Part shown: piece by piece, positions 10,430-21,365 of the stretch
Layout of the letters: each line of letters begins with the position of its first letter
Numbering within the stretch: the first letter of the stretch is position 1
The notes under the pieces: model-generated
What the model was told of the DNA's origin: nothing
What the model saw: the letters and a program-made list of their open reading frames with translations, nothing else
The model's database searches: none
Source: Diogma glabrata
Lineage: Eukaryota; Arthropoda; Insecta; Diptera; Cylindrotomidae
DNA length: 64,000 nucleotides
Assembly (NCBI GenBank): GCA_963693315.1
Contig: OY856187.1
Location: forward strand, 376,846,599-376,910,598
Direction of reading: 5' to 3'
Made by a program: the position numbers and the translations under genes

Positions 10430-11505
10430 CACGGAAAAATTTCTGGACTGTTACGAATATTCTATGGTTACTTTCTACAATATTGAAGGAGCCCTCAACA
10501 ACGTTTGTTTCACAGCGATCACCCACACGCTTGTTAATTTCGCTCAGAAGGTATACCGTAAAGTGGAAGACTAGCACCCCTTCTTTGTAACTTGGTCATT
10601 AAAGATCTGTTGCTAAACCTGGCAAGGTTTGGTTTTACGGTGACCGCGTATGCTGATGATACTGCTATTGGTCTTTGGTAAATATCCTGGCAATCTTACG
10701 GATTTAATGCAAAGTACTGTTTGCACCCTCTCCAAATGTATTGACAGCTGTGGACTGGGTGTCAATCTACAGAAGTTGGAAATTATTATCTTCTCCAGGA
10801 AGCGCAAACCACCTAAATTTGACCCTCCAACTTCTTGGGTTCATTCTGCACTCTGCCACTTCTTGGGTTCTTGACTAATTTCTTGAGGTCATTCTGGACA
10901 GTAAACTTAAATGAAAACCCAACATTCTTAAATGAATAAAGAATGCTGCACTAGATTTAATCCTGCAAAAATGCCATTGGCCAAAGATAAAATCTCAATC
11001 GCCAACGTGTCCAATGCAGATACAACTCGGTAGTCTGTTAAACTCTGCTGTATGTGGTCACGGTTTGATGGCGGGTCTTTGGCAATATGGTCAATCAGAA
11101 TCTCTTGATGAAAGAATATCGGCCTATTTACAAACAGTCAGTCTCTCAACGAAATGGCTGATCAGTTTAATATCCACCTTGGCTGGATACTAGGCCATTT
11201 CGGTAAAACGGGGAATTTGATGGTTGACGAACTTGCTCAGTAAGGCACTTCCCACCTAGCATTTCTTCACTTTCTCTATTCGGTTTGTGGTCAGGCTCAG
11301 ACAAGACTCAAGTTTGTGGGTCCACGCTCCTTTTATGTTCTGACCGATATCTGCAAGATGAACGTCCGTTTGTTTACAATAGGTACTGGTTAAACAGCAA
11401 AAAATCTTTTAATCGATGGTCTACGGACCGCTTGTGTGTATGCTTAGTCCTCAGAGAGCCATTTACACATAACCTAAACAACTGGGCGAGGTTATCTTTG
11501 TAACT
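10430..11505 (+). pseudogene. LINE reverse transcriptase, RNase H end and C-terminal remnant
   Basis: The frame at 10461 reads SMVTFYNIEGALNNV, the RT block holding the first catalytic Asp, here mutated to Asn (usually Y-x-D-I-E-G-A-F). Then LAPLLCNLVIKDLL precedes TAYADDTAI, with the YADD active site at 10649-10660. Downstream come an L-M-Q-S ... G-L-G-V-N block, a VILDSKL thumb motif around 10890, and after a gap HLGWILGHFGKTGNLMVDELA (about 11165-11250), which is the C-terminal end of an RNase H domain. RT plus RNase H places it in the I/LOA-type LINEs. Multiple stops, frameshifts and a deletion between RT and RNase H show that it is inactive. Confidence 0.8.
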
Positions 11506-12920
11506 TTCGAATTGACAAAAAGTTTTTGTTTTATTGGCAAAACGTTTGTCGAAACAGAATTCTTGATAATCACAATTCAAATTAGTGAAATATTACAAAT
11601 ACTATTAAGAAAATTAACTTTTTCGCAAAGTAAAGTAATATTACTCTACTTAATTCTTTGATTTTTAGTGTAAGTAGCGTAAGCAATATATTCTTAACTT
11701 GATCAAAAGCAGCTTCGACTTACATTAGCATTTAACTTTTCAGTTCACTATCGCTTTCCAAAATTAGGACGATAACAATTTTACTTGATCTAAATTAATT
11801 TGATGATTTGATTGCATGTTTCTTCTGTTAAATTTATTCCTTATTTCTTAAAGTTATTTTTGAACGCTAATTATTTCTTTTGATTTTTATTATCTTGTTT
11901 TTTTTCATAAAGTTAATTTTATTTAATTTTATTACTTACTTGAATATTTTTACTATTAAATGAAATTTAATTAATTTATTGGAAACAAAGTTTATATTTT
12001 TAGATTTTATTTATTTATATTTATATTGATTTGAAAATTACTTAAAGACTCAATTTTTTATTTATGTTACAATTAATTTTAATTAAAGATTTTTTTAATT
12101 CAAAAGAACAGAACTTAAATTATAATTAAATTTAATATTCTTGTTCTATTTATATTTCTTATACTTTCAGATAGTTTTTGGTTCTTTGATTTAATTTTCG
12201 CTTATTTTATGTTAATTATTTATCTTTTCCTGATTCTCTGTTCGGTGGGGATGATGTTATGATTAGATTGAGGCTTAATAAACTTAATACATTTTGCGGT
12301 CGAAACTAGAAGTATAACTTAGATTTTAGAAGACATAATTGATCATTTGACCGATTTTGATTATATGGATATCCAGAGCTTCGTTCTAGCACATATTTTC
12401 AAAAAAATGTTGATCCAAAATATTGATAAAAACTAACAAAATACGTAATTGGGTAATCTATGTTTTTTGAAATGCAAAGAAATAAGTTGTCACAAGTCTT
12501 GATGGATATGTTAACTAAAAGAGGAGGAAAAACATGCACCGTTCTGAAGTTTCAGCTTAACCGACTAACCGGTCATAGAATGTTGGAATGTTTAGTGGAT
12601 ATTTTTGATTTTTATGAAAAAATGTCGATAGCTTGTATTTATGTAGATTTATCTACATCTTATGGTAAAAAATATTAATTTTAGATGAAATGCCTAATCT
12701 GGACGACCGACACTGAAGCCGATCATGTTTGATCGACTTAAAACTTATCAAAGAAGCAGTAAGCGAAATAAAAAGTACGATATTTTTCAAATTGTTTTAG
12801 TTTTTAAAAATGTGCATCTCAGATCAAAAATTTTAGTTTTACATCTAAAATGTTTGACATGAGATGAACTTCTTAGAAAATTAATAACTATAGAGCTAAA
12901 ACCAACTTTTTTTTTTAACA
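11506..12920. other. AT-rich spacer
   Basis: Mostly A/T-rich. A 72-codon frame at 12460-12678 has no recognisable motif and no supporting signals. Confidence 0.5.
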
Positions 12921-12999
12921 TTTTGACCTATCTGGGAGTCGAACCTGGGCCCTCCGAGTTTGAAGTCTAGTGTGCTACAATAAGGCCACTCAACACACA
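12921..12999 (-). mobile_element. tRNA-like SINE head or tRNA pseudogene
   Basis: On the minus strand a tRNA-like D-arm region (GTGGCCTTATTGTAGCAC) is followed by an anticodon-like segment and a perfect B box, GGTTCGACTCC. The 5' and 3' ends do not pair into an acceptor stem and the A box is degraded. It is therefore tRNA-derived rather than a functional tRNA gene. The head resembles long-variable-arm tRNAs, but the isotype is uncertain. Confidence 0.55.
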
Positions 13000-13337
13000 A
13001 TGTAAGTAATTAACCTATACTTCTTGATGACGAAAAAGGAACAAGACAACTGCTAGTAAGCTTATGGCATGCCGTTTTGTATCAACTCTGCATTATTTCA
13101 TTTAGTAATTATTTATTGCCACCATCATTGGTATTATTAAGGCGTTCTATTGTGTGCCATTTTGGGTCAATTCTACATTATTTTCATCGATTTATTGACA
13201 ACAAAACTTTATGTTTCAAAAATGCACTTTTTTTCTTTGACAAAATTTGAATTTGGGATTACTAGCAAACAGATAAGAATACAGTCCACTCATTATTAAA
13301 AATATTACTATCATCGAGAATTATACATACCATTTTG
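13000..13337. other. Spacer, nothing recognised
   Basis: Partial short repeats such as 'gcatgccgttttgtatcaactctgcattat' and 'gtgtgccattttgggtcaattctacattat' (13067-13185) form a diverged two-copy duplication of about 80 bp. No coding sequence is seen. Confidence 0.45.
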
Positions 13338-13830
13338 GGTCCTTCGAGCCGGATGAGCCAGTCAAAACATCGTCAATATAAAACCGTGTTTCAGGACTTT
13401 GACAGCATTAGGAAACTTAACATACTCATCATTAACGAGCTGTTTTAGGGAACCAACTTCCAAAACGGTGTACAAGCTGTCACATACGTCACAGTATACA
13501 ACGGGAGTGTTCACAGTCTTTCCGAGCAGCGGTTAATATTATGATGCGGCAAATAATAGCCGATGCTATGTTTAATGTTACTCGTGGGTGGCGGGACTCA
13601 TGTGACATAAAGCGCTGTATTCATTCATAAAGTCAGTAAATTATGAATGTATCTCAAGATTACTTTGAAGGCACTTTTCCAACACCAGAAATGGACGTAA
13701 AACTGAAAAATAGGATTACCTCAATGATGCCAATTTAGAGCTGGTGGGTAATCTGACCTAATAACGTCCCCCGACGTTCAAGTAACAGTACCCTTATAAT
13801 ACTCCTCACACGAAATCTCTTCTTGTGATC
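13338..13830 (-). pseudogene. BEL/Pao retrotransposon pol remnant
   Basis: Reading the minus strand from the right, fragments appear in the order expected for a BEL/Pao pol: EEISCEEYYKGTVT, LEKCLQSNLE, then DFMNEYSALCHM, then YLPHHN, then RFYIDDVLTGSS at 13385-13338. The FYIDDVLTG box is the BEL/Pao form of the reverse transcriptase YxDD active site, and the L-P-H-H block upstream is typical of this superfamily. The pieces lie in different frames with stops between them, so the element is dead. No LTRs are seen. The upstream side abuts the fold-back element at 13871. Confidence 0.75.
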
Positions 13831-13870
13831 AGCAAGGTATATTTGGAAGATGTTCAACCTCCAAAAACTG

Positions 13871-14380
13871 TTTTTTCTACTCCTATCACAGTAAATTATA
13901 AATTACATCATACTATCCATGACATGTAAATTGATTATTTCAAATAGTGTGCGGTAAGTAAAAAAAAGTGTGCGGTAATGGGTTTTCATATATATATTAC
14001 GACACACTTTTAATAAAAAGCAAAAATTTTATTTAACGAAAAATTTGATTTTTAAAAATTAAATATTTCAATTCATGCCCAAACGCATATAATTACTTGA
14101 AAAAATGAACTACTAGTTATAAATTAAATGCAAATAGCTTGCAAATTGTGGTAGGTTTTGCATTATTCTGTGTCAAATTGGAATTGAAATATTTAATTTT
14201 TAAAAATCAAATTTTTCTTTAAATAAAAATTTTTCTTTTTATTAAGTGTCGTAATATATATATGAAAATCCATTACCGCACGCTTTTTTTTACTTACCGC
14301 ACACTTTTTGAAATAATCAATTTACATGTCATGGATAGTGTGATGTAATTTATAATATACTGTGATAGGAGTAGAAAAAA
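13871..14380. mobile_element. Fold-back element with arms of about 200 bp
   Basis: Starting at TTTTTTCTACTCCTATCACA (13871) and ending at its reverse complement (14380), the two arms match for about 200 bp with small differences. Both arms include 'ccatgacatgtaaattgatta' and paired 'gtgtgcggtaa' blocks. The central non-repeated loop is roughly 14070-14170. There is no coding capacity, and the target duplication is not clear. A long-armed palindrome like this fits a fold-back or MITE-type DNA transposon and would form a strong hairpin if transcribed. Confidence 0.8.
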
Positions 14381-17300
14381 GTATATAACAAATCTCGAGT
14401 TTTAAAGCATTTTCCATGCTCGTGAAGATACTGCAATATTTTCCCTTGCATGTAAAATGCTATTTACAACTCTAGATATGTAATATACTATTACCTTTGC
14501 TTTCACTCTGTGTACGTACATAATGTAATATGTGAGTGTTAAGCTTCGGTGTAATATAATTGGGTGCTCATTTTTCCACATGTAACACGTCCACACTAGG
14601 AATCACCTGCAGGATGGAGGTCATCATGAATTTTAAACGATGTACTTTTAAATAATTGGTGATAAACTTCTGCACCCAAGAGCAATTCAATGTGATAAGG
14701 CACATATAATTATGGATCCGTAAGACAAATTTCTTCAGGTATACAAGCTGGAGTTAACATGATATGCATGGGGTTGCACCAAAAAGCATCTAATCACCAA
14801 ATATATTTTATGTTTAATTGGAGTTTTGCATGCACTAATGCCAGCCTTGAATGACTTCGTGTTGAATGTCTTCTTGTTGAATGTATTCGTGCTTGAAGTA
14901 CCTTACACGTATGTTTGGTGACAAAATTCATTGTCAATCCACTACCTAGCGATGCTCGACATGCCACTCGTACTGTAACGACCAGCTATTTCGGATTTTA
15001 CTCAAAAATAGGAATATTCATATAATCCGCTAATAATTTTCTAATTTGTTACCGGTTCCGGCCTTTAAATCAAAACAATTCATTTCAACAATCAAAAATA
15101 TATATGCGTGCAACAGTTCAATGTTTTACGTTTTATCAGCTAATTGCTTTGTTGCCTCACCACACCATACTTTGTGAAAGACAATAACTCGATGGTGGCT
15201 GAAAAAAGGATGATTACTATTTGAGGATATTTTTTTTAATCCAGAACGTAAAATGTTTGGTCATTTTCATTTTGAATCCGAATCTTTTTTTAATGGATTT
15301 AATACTGTATATAAATTCGGAGGCTATATTCCATGGCATTTGGAGATAAAATTTGTTTGGTGTTAATTACCTCATTACACGAAGATGGGCAATTTAATAT
15401 TGGAAAACTGCGAAACCGAAACCGAACCAACCAACTCACCAACTTAATGTTCACAAAAAACAAATGGTACGAACTAGGAGTAGAAATTTAACTAATGTAA
15501 TTGTTTTCGAAACAAATTTATCTCAAAGTAAATAATACATCTCTGTTTTACTTTTTGTCTCATCTTTTATCTCTTGCTACGTGCTATCAAAAATTTATAG
15601 TGTATCTGCTATAAATGTTCATGCAATCCTCCGCCCATGGTCCAACTGGTATTGAATTTTCTTCTTCCTTTTGCCACCAAGTTCTTTGTTTTTGATTTTA
15701 TTCGAGTTAATTTAATCCGAAAAACTTTTTTGTATTTTTTATTTAGAACAATATAAATTGTTATTTAATTCTACTGTTCATACATCACTTGATATTCAAT
15801 TCAGCTCGAAATTATTATATAGATTTATATACATATAAATTAGTCTTCTGATAAAAACGCCAAATTTTATTTTTCATTGTTTCATAAATATCACATATTA
15901 AACAGCATAAACAATGGTTTTATGTAATTATAAATTTCATACAAAATATAAATAATTAGTTTTTTGATATTATTTTCAATTAATTAGACATTAAAACAGT
16001 TATTTCTTAAATATTGTTTACGAATATTGTGACGCGCACTGTTTTAAATTCAACTTACTTTACTAGCTTACTCGAATGACGCGTCATTACAATAAAAAAT
16101 CTATCATAACTTAAAATGGAAGCGACGTTTACTATATTACTCATTAAAATAATAAAAATGATTGTCATAGTTCTTGTTTTTGCCGCATATAAAAATAAAT
16201 GTACTTTTGTGTAAATTACCCAACAAGAATTTATTTGTCGTAAATTACCCAGTAAGAATTTATTTATTGATAAATATGACTGATACACAAAATGGACACC
16301 TGAAATTCATTTCTAAAAAAATTCTACTATATGTCAATTCTAATTTCTACTGTTAAGCAAGAACATTTACAGTGACGAAAACATCAAAATTGCGGTTTCC
16401 TCAACTCACAAGTTACACTACAATGTAATGGTTGACCAAGCGATTTTTAAATCAAATAACGACCTAACGATAATATCGACATTGCTTGCTTAACAAATGA
16501 ACTAATTTTTTTTGGTTGGTGACGACAAATGGTGGATGACGACAATTCATTAGATAGACAAACAAATTATATGTTTTTATAAGTTTAGGATTAGTTCAAC
16601 ATTTAAGATTATCCACGGTAATGCAGTTGGGGTTACCAGCAGTATTATAAGAGTTTAGAATAACCGCGTTATTATAAACAATAAATGCGTAAAAGTTTCA
16701 CTACTTTAAGAAGGTTCGTGAAAAGAAATGCGGCATTCTCCAAACAAAATTTAAGATTACCGTAAAAAATGTAACTACGTGTGATCCATATAAACTTTAA
16801 ACAAATCAAGCCAAAACATAATTATGTTTACAAACATGAAATTGGTGACAAATATCTCGTTTTTCTCAAACTATATCGAGCCAGCAAAAGCTGTTTGTTT
16901 ATTTATATTTGTTCTCTATTCACAAACAAGAGCATTAAAAAGAAAAATTAAGAAAATGACAAAGATGACACAAAAGAAAAAGAATAACAATAAAACAAAC
17001 GAAATTAATTATATAAAAAAAACGAAAAGTCGTAATAAATTACTAAGTTTTTTTCTGTTTGTAACCGTAATGTTTTCGAGCTTCTTGTTTTTGTCTTCTT
17101 TGTTACCGGTGCTGTTGTTTTGTTATTGTTGTTATAAGTAGAGCTGGCTGGGTTTGAGCTTTTTCAGGCTTCTTATTTATATACCAAAAATAAAAATCGA
17201 ATAGAATTAAAATAAACGAAATTAAGAAGTGAAAAAGACAAATGATAAAACCTGAGATTAAATTACTATCTATCGTCTTGTTTTTGTTGTTATTTTTTTT

Positions 17301-17837
17301 ATTATTTTCTATAGTTTGTGATTGTTTTGTTTTCTTCTCGTTTGTGGCTCTTCAATGGTTTTGTAAGTTTGTAAATCAGAAAATGATGAGCATAGTTAAC
17401 CTTTGTCACGGATGATTACATTAAAGTTCAAAATTTATATTCTGGGTTTTTGATAATAATTATTCTACCCACTTTTTGCTTTGAGTCTGATTTCATTATT
17501 TATGTATTAATGTAGATTTATTGTTGGTTTTTGTTTTGTTGTTCGTTAACATACGGTTCGATAAATTATTTGGTTTTTGGTACTAGATAAATTTAAATAA
17601 ATTACATGCGTGGAATATTTCATTAGACTATAACTCATTTTTTAACAAAGGCAGATAAAATCAAAAAATTGAAAGATATTTCAGCCCAGATACGAAAAAG
17701 CAATGTAAAAAACATCACAATCTCTTCAGCGTACTCTCGCAGGGCACTTACAAATAATTGTTTTGATTGATTCATCTATTGTTTAAAAGCTCACATAGAA
17801 AAGTCAGTGTCAAAACTTATAAAATAGAATAAACGAT
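14381..17837. other. Spacer with no recognised gene
   Basis: A Lys-rich then Phe/Leu-rich frame at 16824-17141 reflects local A-rich and T-rich strand bias and looks artefactual. At 16200-16275 'taaattacccannaagaatttattt' is tandemly duplicated. Nothing else is assigned. Confidence 0.5.
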
Positions 17838-17975
17838 TTGTGCCAACTTGTTTCTCTGGATTTTAAAAAGCATAAGTTTACCACTTGCTTACTTTGCAAG
17901 ATTCTGTCGATATTTTCGTCCACAAAGAATAGAAAAAATATGCTAAACAAGGTCAAAACAAGGCGATTCCAACCA
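17838..17975 (+). repeat. Isolated fragment of the 24-26 kb satellite-like unit
   Basis: The run from 'tttgtgccaacttgtttctctg' through 'gcaagattctgtcgatattttcgtcca' to 'ggtcaaaacaaggcgattcc' matches the middle of the unit tandemly repeated at 24346-26470, in the same orientation. It lies on the left side of the palindrome while the main array lies on the right. Confidence 0.75.
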
Positions 17976-19014
17976 GTGGTGTGTTGCCTACAGAATAAGT
18001 ACCGGAACGCTATCGGTTAGAATTGTTTAAAATATATAACGCGAGCGCAGTAGGTGGAGATGCTTAGAAGTGCTTGAGTTAAACGTTTTTTCTGTGAATT
18101 TGATAGTCAGTAGTCACGACTCACGGTCGCAGTAAAAATTCAGCTAGCTTATTTGGAAATCTCCCACTGGTAATTGAGTTTAGAGTTTGATACAAATTTA
18201 TTAAATTCATAGGCTACCATACAAAATAAATTTATTTTTTCTTTAAAAGTATTATAAAAACTACATTTTTGTTTAAAAATTTAGAAAATTGCAATTAAAC
18301 AAAATCTTTTATTCTTGAAAATACTAAAAATTTCCCACAAGCAGGGATTGCCAGATCAAGCTAACTCCCATTAATGGATAACATTAATTGACTTTTAATA
18401 TTAAGCCAGTACTGAGCCATTATATGGCCACTCTTTGTCATTTGGTTAAAATTCACTAGAGTAATATCCATTTTGAAAAATGAAAAAGTAATATCCATTA
18501 TGAAATGAAAGAGCATCCATTTTAAAAAATTTCACCTATAGTTTAATTATTGCTTCTCGATTTAAAGACGATTATAATAATGTTAAGGTATACGTTTACA
18601 ATTTTTTTTCATTAGCAATTCTATTTTGTTTAAATTATTTTGTATTTAATTTAGTTAAATTTATACATATGATAATATTTTTTATTTTTTAAAGGCCCAG
18701 TCATGGTTGCCAGCACTCGGCCATTGCTGTAATACTTGTCATCATTATTGGTTCTTTACTGGGTTGGTTTTTTTCTCTCACTCACACTGAAAAAAATTTA
18801 TGTAAAATAAACTGAAATGGCCGTTGATTCAATATACATTTCGGTTACTTTTGATCCTACAAATTGTTCGCTAAATTCAACAACTGATGTCTGTTGATCT
18901 TATTTTACGAATAATTTTCTAACAATTTTACGCATAGCAAACTGTTTCATTCTTTTGCTTTCTTTTATTTCATTTAATAATGAAAATCAACCAACAGTAA
19001 GTTATGTCACCTAA
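17976..19014. other. Spacer, nothing recognised
   Basis: AT-rich, with 'gtaatatccatt' repeated near 18460-18500. No coding or RNA motif is seen. Confidence 0.5.
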
Positions 19015-20217
19015 CTTAGCCCCACCATTTTGGAAAAAATGAAGAATAAAGATTGTGCTGTATTGTGCTACAGTTGTGCTGAATGTGCTACTCAGAAAGA
19101 ATGCCATATCACCAATGAAAAAAAAAAAATAAAAAGCGAAGGTTGTCCTTTATTGTGCTCGAGTTGTGCTGGTTGTAAATTCAGAAAAAAATTTCATATC
19201 CCTAGTGGAAAAATTTTATAACTCTAAAATCATTTTTTCGGGTAAAAGTTAGCCCCGCCATTTTCGAAAAAAATGAAAAACAAAGGGTGTGCTGTACGGT
19301 GTTAGAGTTGTGCTAGTTATGCTACTCAAAAACAAATTAGTACCACCAGCAGAAGAATTTAAACACGCTAAAACGATTTTTCGAGTTGAAGTTAGCCCCG
19401 CCATTTTGAAAAAAATTAAAAGCAAAGGTTGTGTTGTATTGTGTTAGGGTTGTGCTGGCTGTGCTACTCAGAAATAGTTCCATATTATCAATGAAAAAAA
19501 GTTGGCACGCTAAAACGACTTTTCGTGCAGAAGTTAGCCCCGCCATTTTGACAAAAAAAATGAAAAGCAAAGGTAACCCTAACAGAAATTTTTTATAAAG
19601 TTGGCATCATTTTTTTTGAATAGAAGTTAGCCCCGCCTTTTTGGAATAAATCAAAAACAAAAGAAGTGCTGCGTTGTGTTAAAGTTGTGCTTGTTGTGCT
19701 ACTGAAAAAAATATCGTATCACCAACAGAATAATTTAAGCCACACTAAAATCATTTTTCGAATGAAAGTTAGCCCCGCCATTTTTCAAAAAACAAAGAAG
19801 AAAAGTTGTGCTGTATTGTGCTACAGTTGTGCTGGATGTGCCACTCAAAAAGAATCCCATATCAACAATGAATAAAAGTTGGCACGCTAAAACTATTTTT
19901 CGAGCAGAAGGTTAAGCAGAAGCTAGCTCGCCATTTTGAAGAAAAAAAATGATAAACAAAGGTTGTTATGTATTGTACTCTAGTTGTGCTGGTTATGCTA
20001 CTCAGAAAGAATTGCATATAAGCAATGAATAAAAGTTGGCAGACTAAACCCATTTTTCGAGCAGAAGTTAGCTTCGCCACTTTAAATTAAAACAAAGGTT
20101 GTACTGTATTGTGCTTGAGTTGTCCTGGTTGTGCTACTCAGACCAAAATTTTGTATTCCTAACAGAAAAATTTTATAACGCTAACATCATTTCTTCAAAT
20201 AGATGTTAGCCCCACCA
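19015..20217 (+). repeat. Left arm of a giant palindrome made of about 145-bp repeats
   Basis: About eight units occur here, each with 'gttagccccgccattttg', 'aaaggttgtgctgtattgtgct', 'gttgtgctggttgtgctactcag' and 'cacgctaaaacgatttttcgag'. Individual units carry private variants. Those variants recur in reverse order on the opposite strand between 20568 and 24335, so this is one large inverted duplication of a pre-existing tandem array and not random tandem copies. The Cys-rich frames here (for example 19030-19221) simply translate the repeat. Confidence 0.85.
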
Positions 20218-20567
20218 TTTTGGAAAAAAAGAAAAAAATTGAGTGCTGTATTGTGTTAAAGTTGTGCGGGTTGTGCTATTTCAAAACAAATTCGTACCCA
20301 CCAACGAAAAAATTTAAACACGCTAAAACGACTTTTCGAGTAGAAGCTAGCCCCGTCATTTAACAAAACATAAAAAAAGAAGGTTGTGCTGTATTGTATC
20401 ATACATAGTTGTGCTGAATGTGCTAGTCAAGAAAAATTCCCCAATAAATAAATGTTGACAGGCAAAACGATTTTTTCGAGCAGAAAGCATTCGAGCAGAA
20501 GGCTAAGCAAAAATTTGCCCCGCCATTTTGCAAAAAAATGGAGTAGCACCATTTTTTTTTCTTTTTT
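20218..20567 (+). repeat. Loop region of the giant palindrome
   Basis: This contains two more plus-orientation units that have no partner on the right side, so they would be the unpaired loop. The orientation switch lies at about 20520-20580, where an A-run meets a T-run. Confidence 0.7.
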
Positions 20568-21365
20568 CCCAAAATAGCGGGGCTAACTTCTATTTGAAGA
20601 AATGATGTTAGCGTAATAAAATTTTTCTGTTAGGAATACGAAATTTTTGTCTGAGTAGCACAATCAGGACAACTCAAGCACAATACAGTACAACCTTTGT
20701 TTTTAATTTTTTTCAAAGCGGCGAAGCTAAAATCTGCTCGAAAAATAGGTTTAATCTGCCAACTTTTACTCACTGCTTATATGCAATTCTTTCTGAGTAG
20801 CACAACCAGCACAACTAGAGTACAATACATAACAACCTTTGTTTATCATTTTTTTCAAAATGGCGGGCTAACTTCTGCTTAACCTTCTGCTCGAAAATAT
20901 CCTTCTGCTCGAAAAATCGTTTTAGCGTGCCAACTTTATTCATTGTTGATATGGGATTCTTTATGAGTGGCATATCCAGCACAACTGTAGCATACTACAG
21001 CACAACCTTTCTTCTTTGTTTTTTTAAAAATGGCTAACTTTCATTCGAAAAATGGTTTAACGTGGTTTTAATTATGCTGTTGGTGATACGATATTTTTTT
21101 CAGTAGCACAACCAGCACAACGTTAACACAATACAGCACTTCTTTTGTTTTTGATTTTTTCCAAAATAGCGGGGCTAACTTCTATTCGAAAAAAATGATG
21201 CTAACTTTATAAAAAATGTCTGTTAGGCTTACGAAATTTTTGTCTAAGTAGCACAACCAGCACAACTCAAGCACAATACAGCAAAACCTTTGTTTTTCAT
21301 TTTTTTTTTCAAAATGGCAGGGCTAACATCTGTTCGAAAAGACGTTTTAGCGTGCCAACTTTTTA
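20568..21365 (-). repeat. Right arm of the palindrome, inner segment
   Basis: The units here are reverse complements of those at about 19500-20217, matched one by one. For example, the 'ctgttaggaatacgaaatttttgtct' variant pairs with 20130-20180, and the 'acttcttttgttttt' variant pairs with 19640-19670. The arm stops at 'gcgtgccaacttttt', where the inserted element begins. Confidence 0.85.

Noticed and set aside
12921..12999. A genuine tRNA gene
   Set aside because: The B box is good, but the acceptor stem does not pair and the A box is degraded.
16824..17141. A 105-codon frame with a Lys-rich start and a Phe/Leu-rich end
   Set aside because: It reflects an A-rich stretch followed by a T-rich stretch. 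No family, promoter or splice evidence.
19030..19221. A Cys-rich 63-codon frame resembling a small disulfide peptide
   Set aside because: The C-x-x-C pattern comes from the 'tgtgct' words of the palindrome units and is repeated in every unit.
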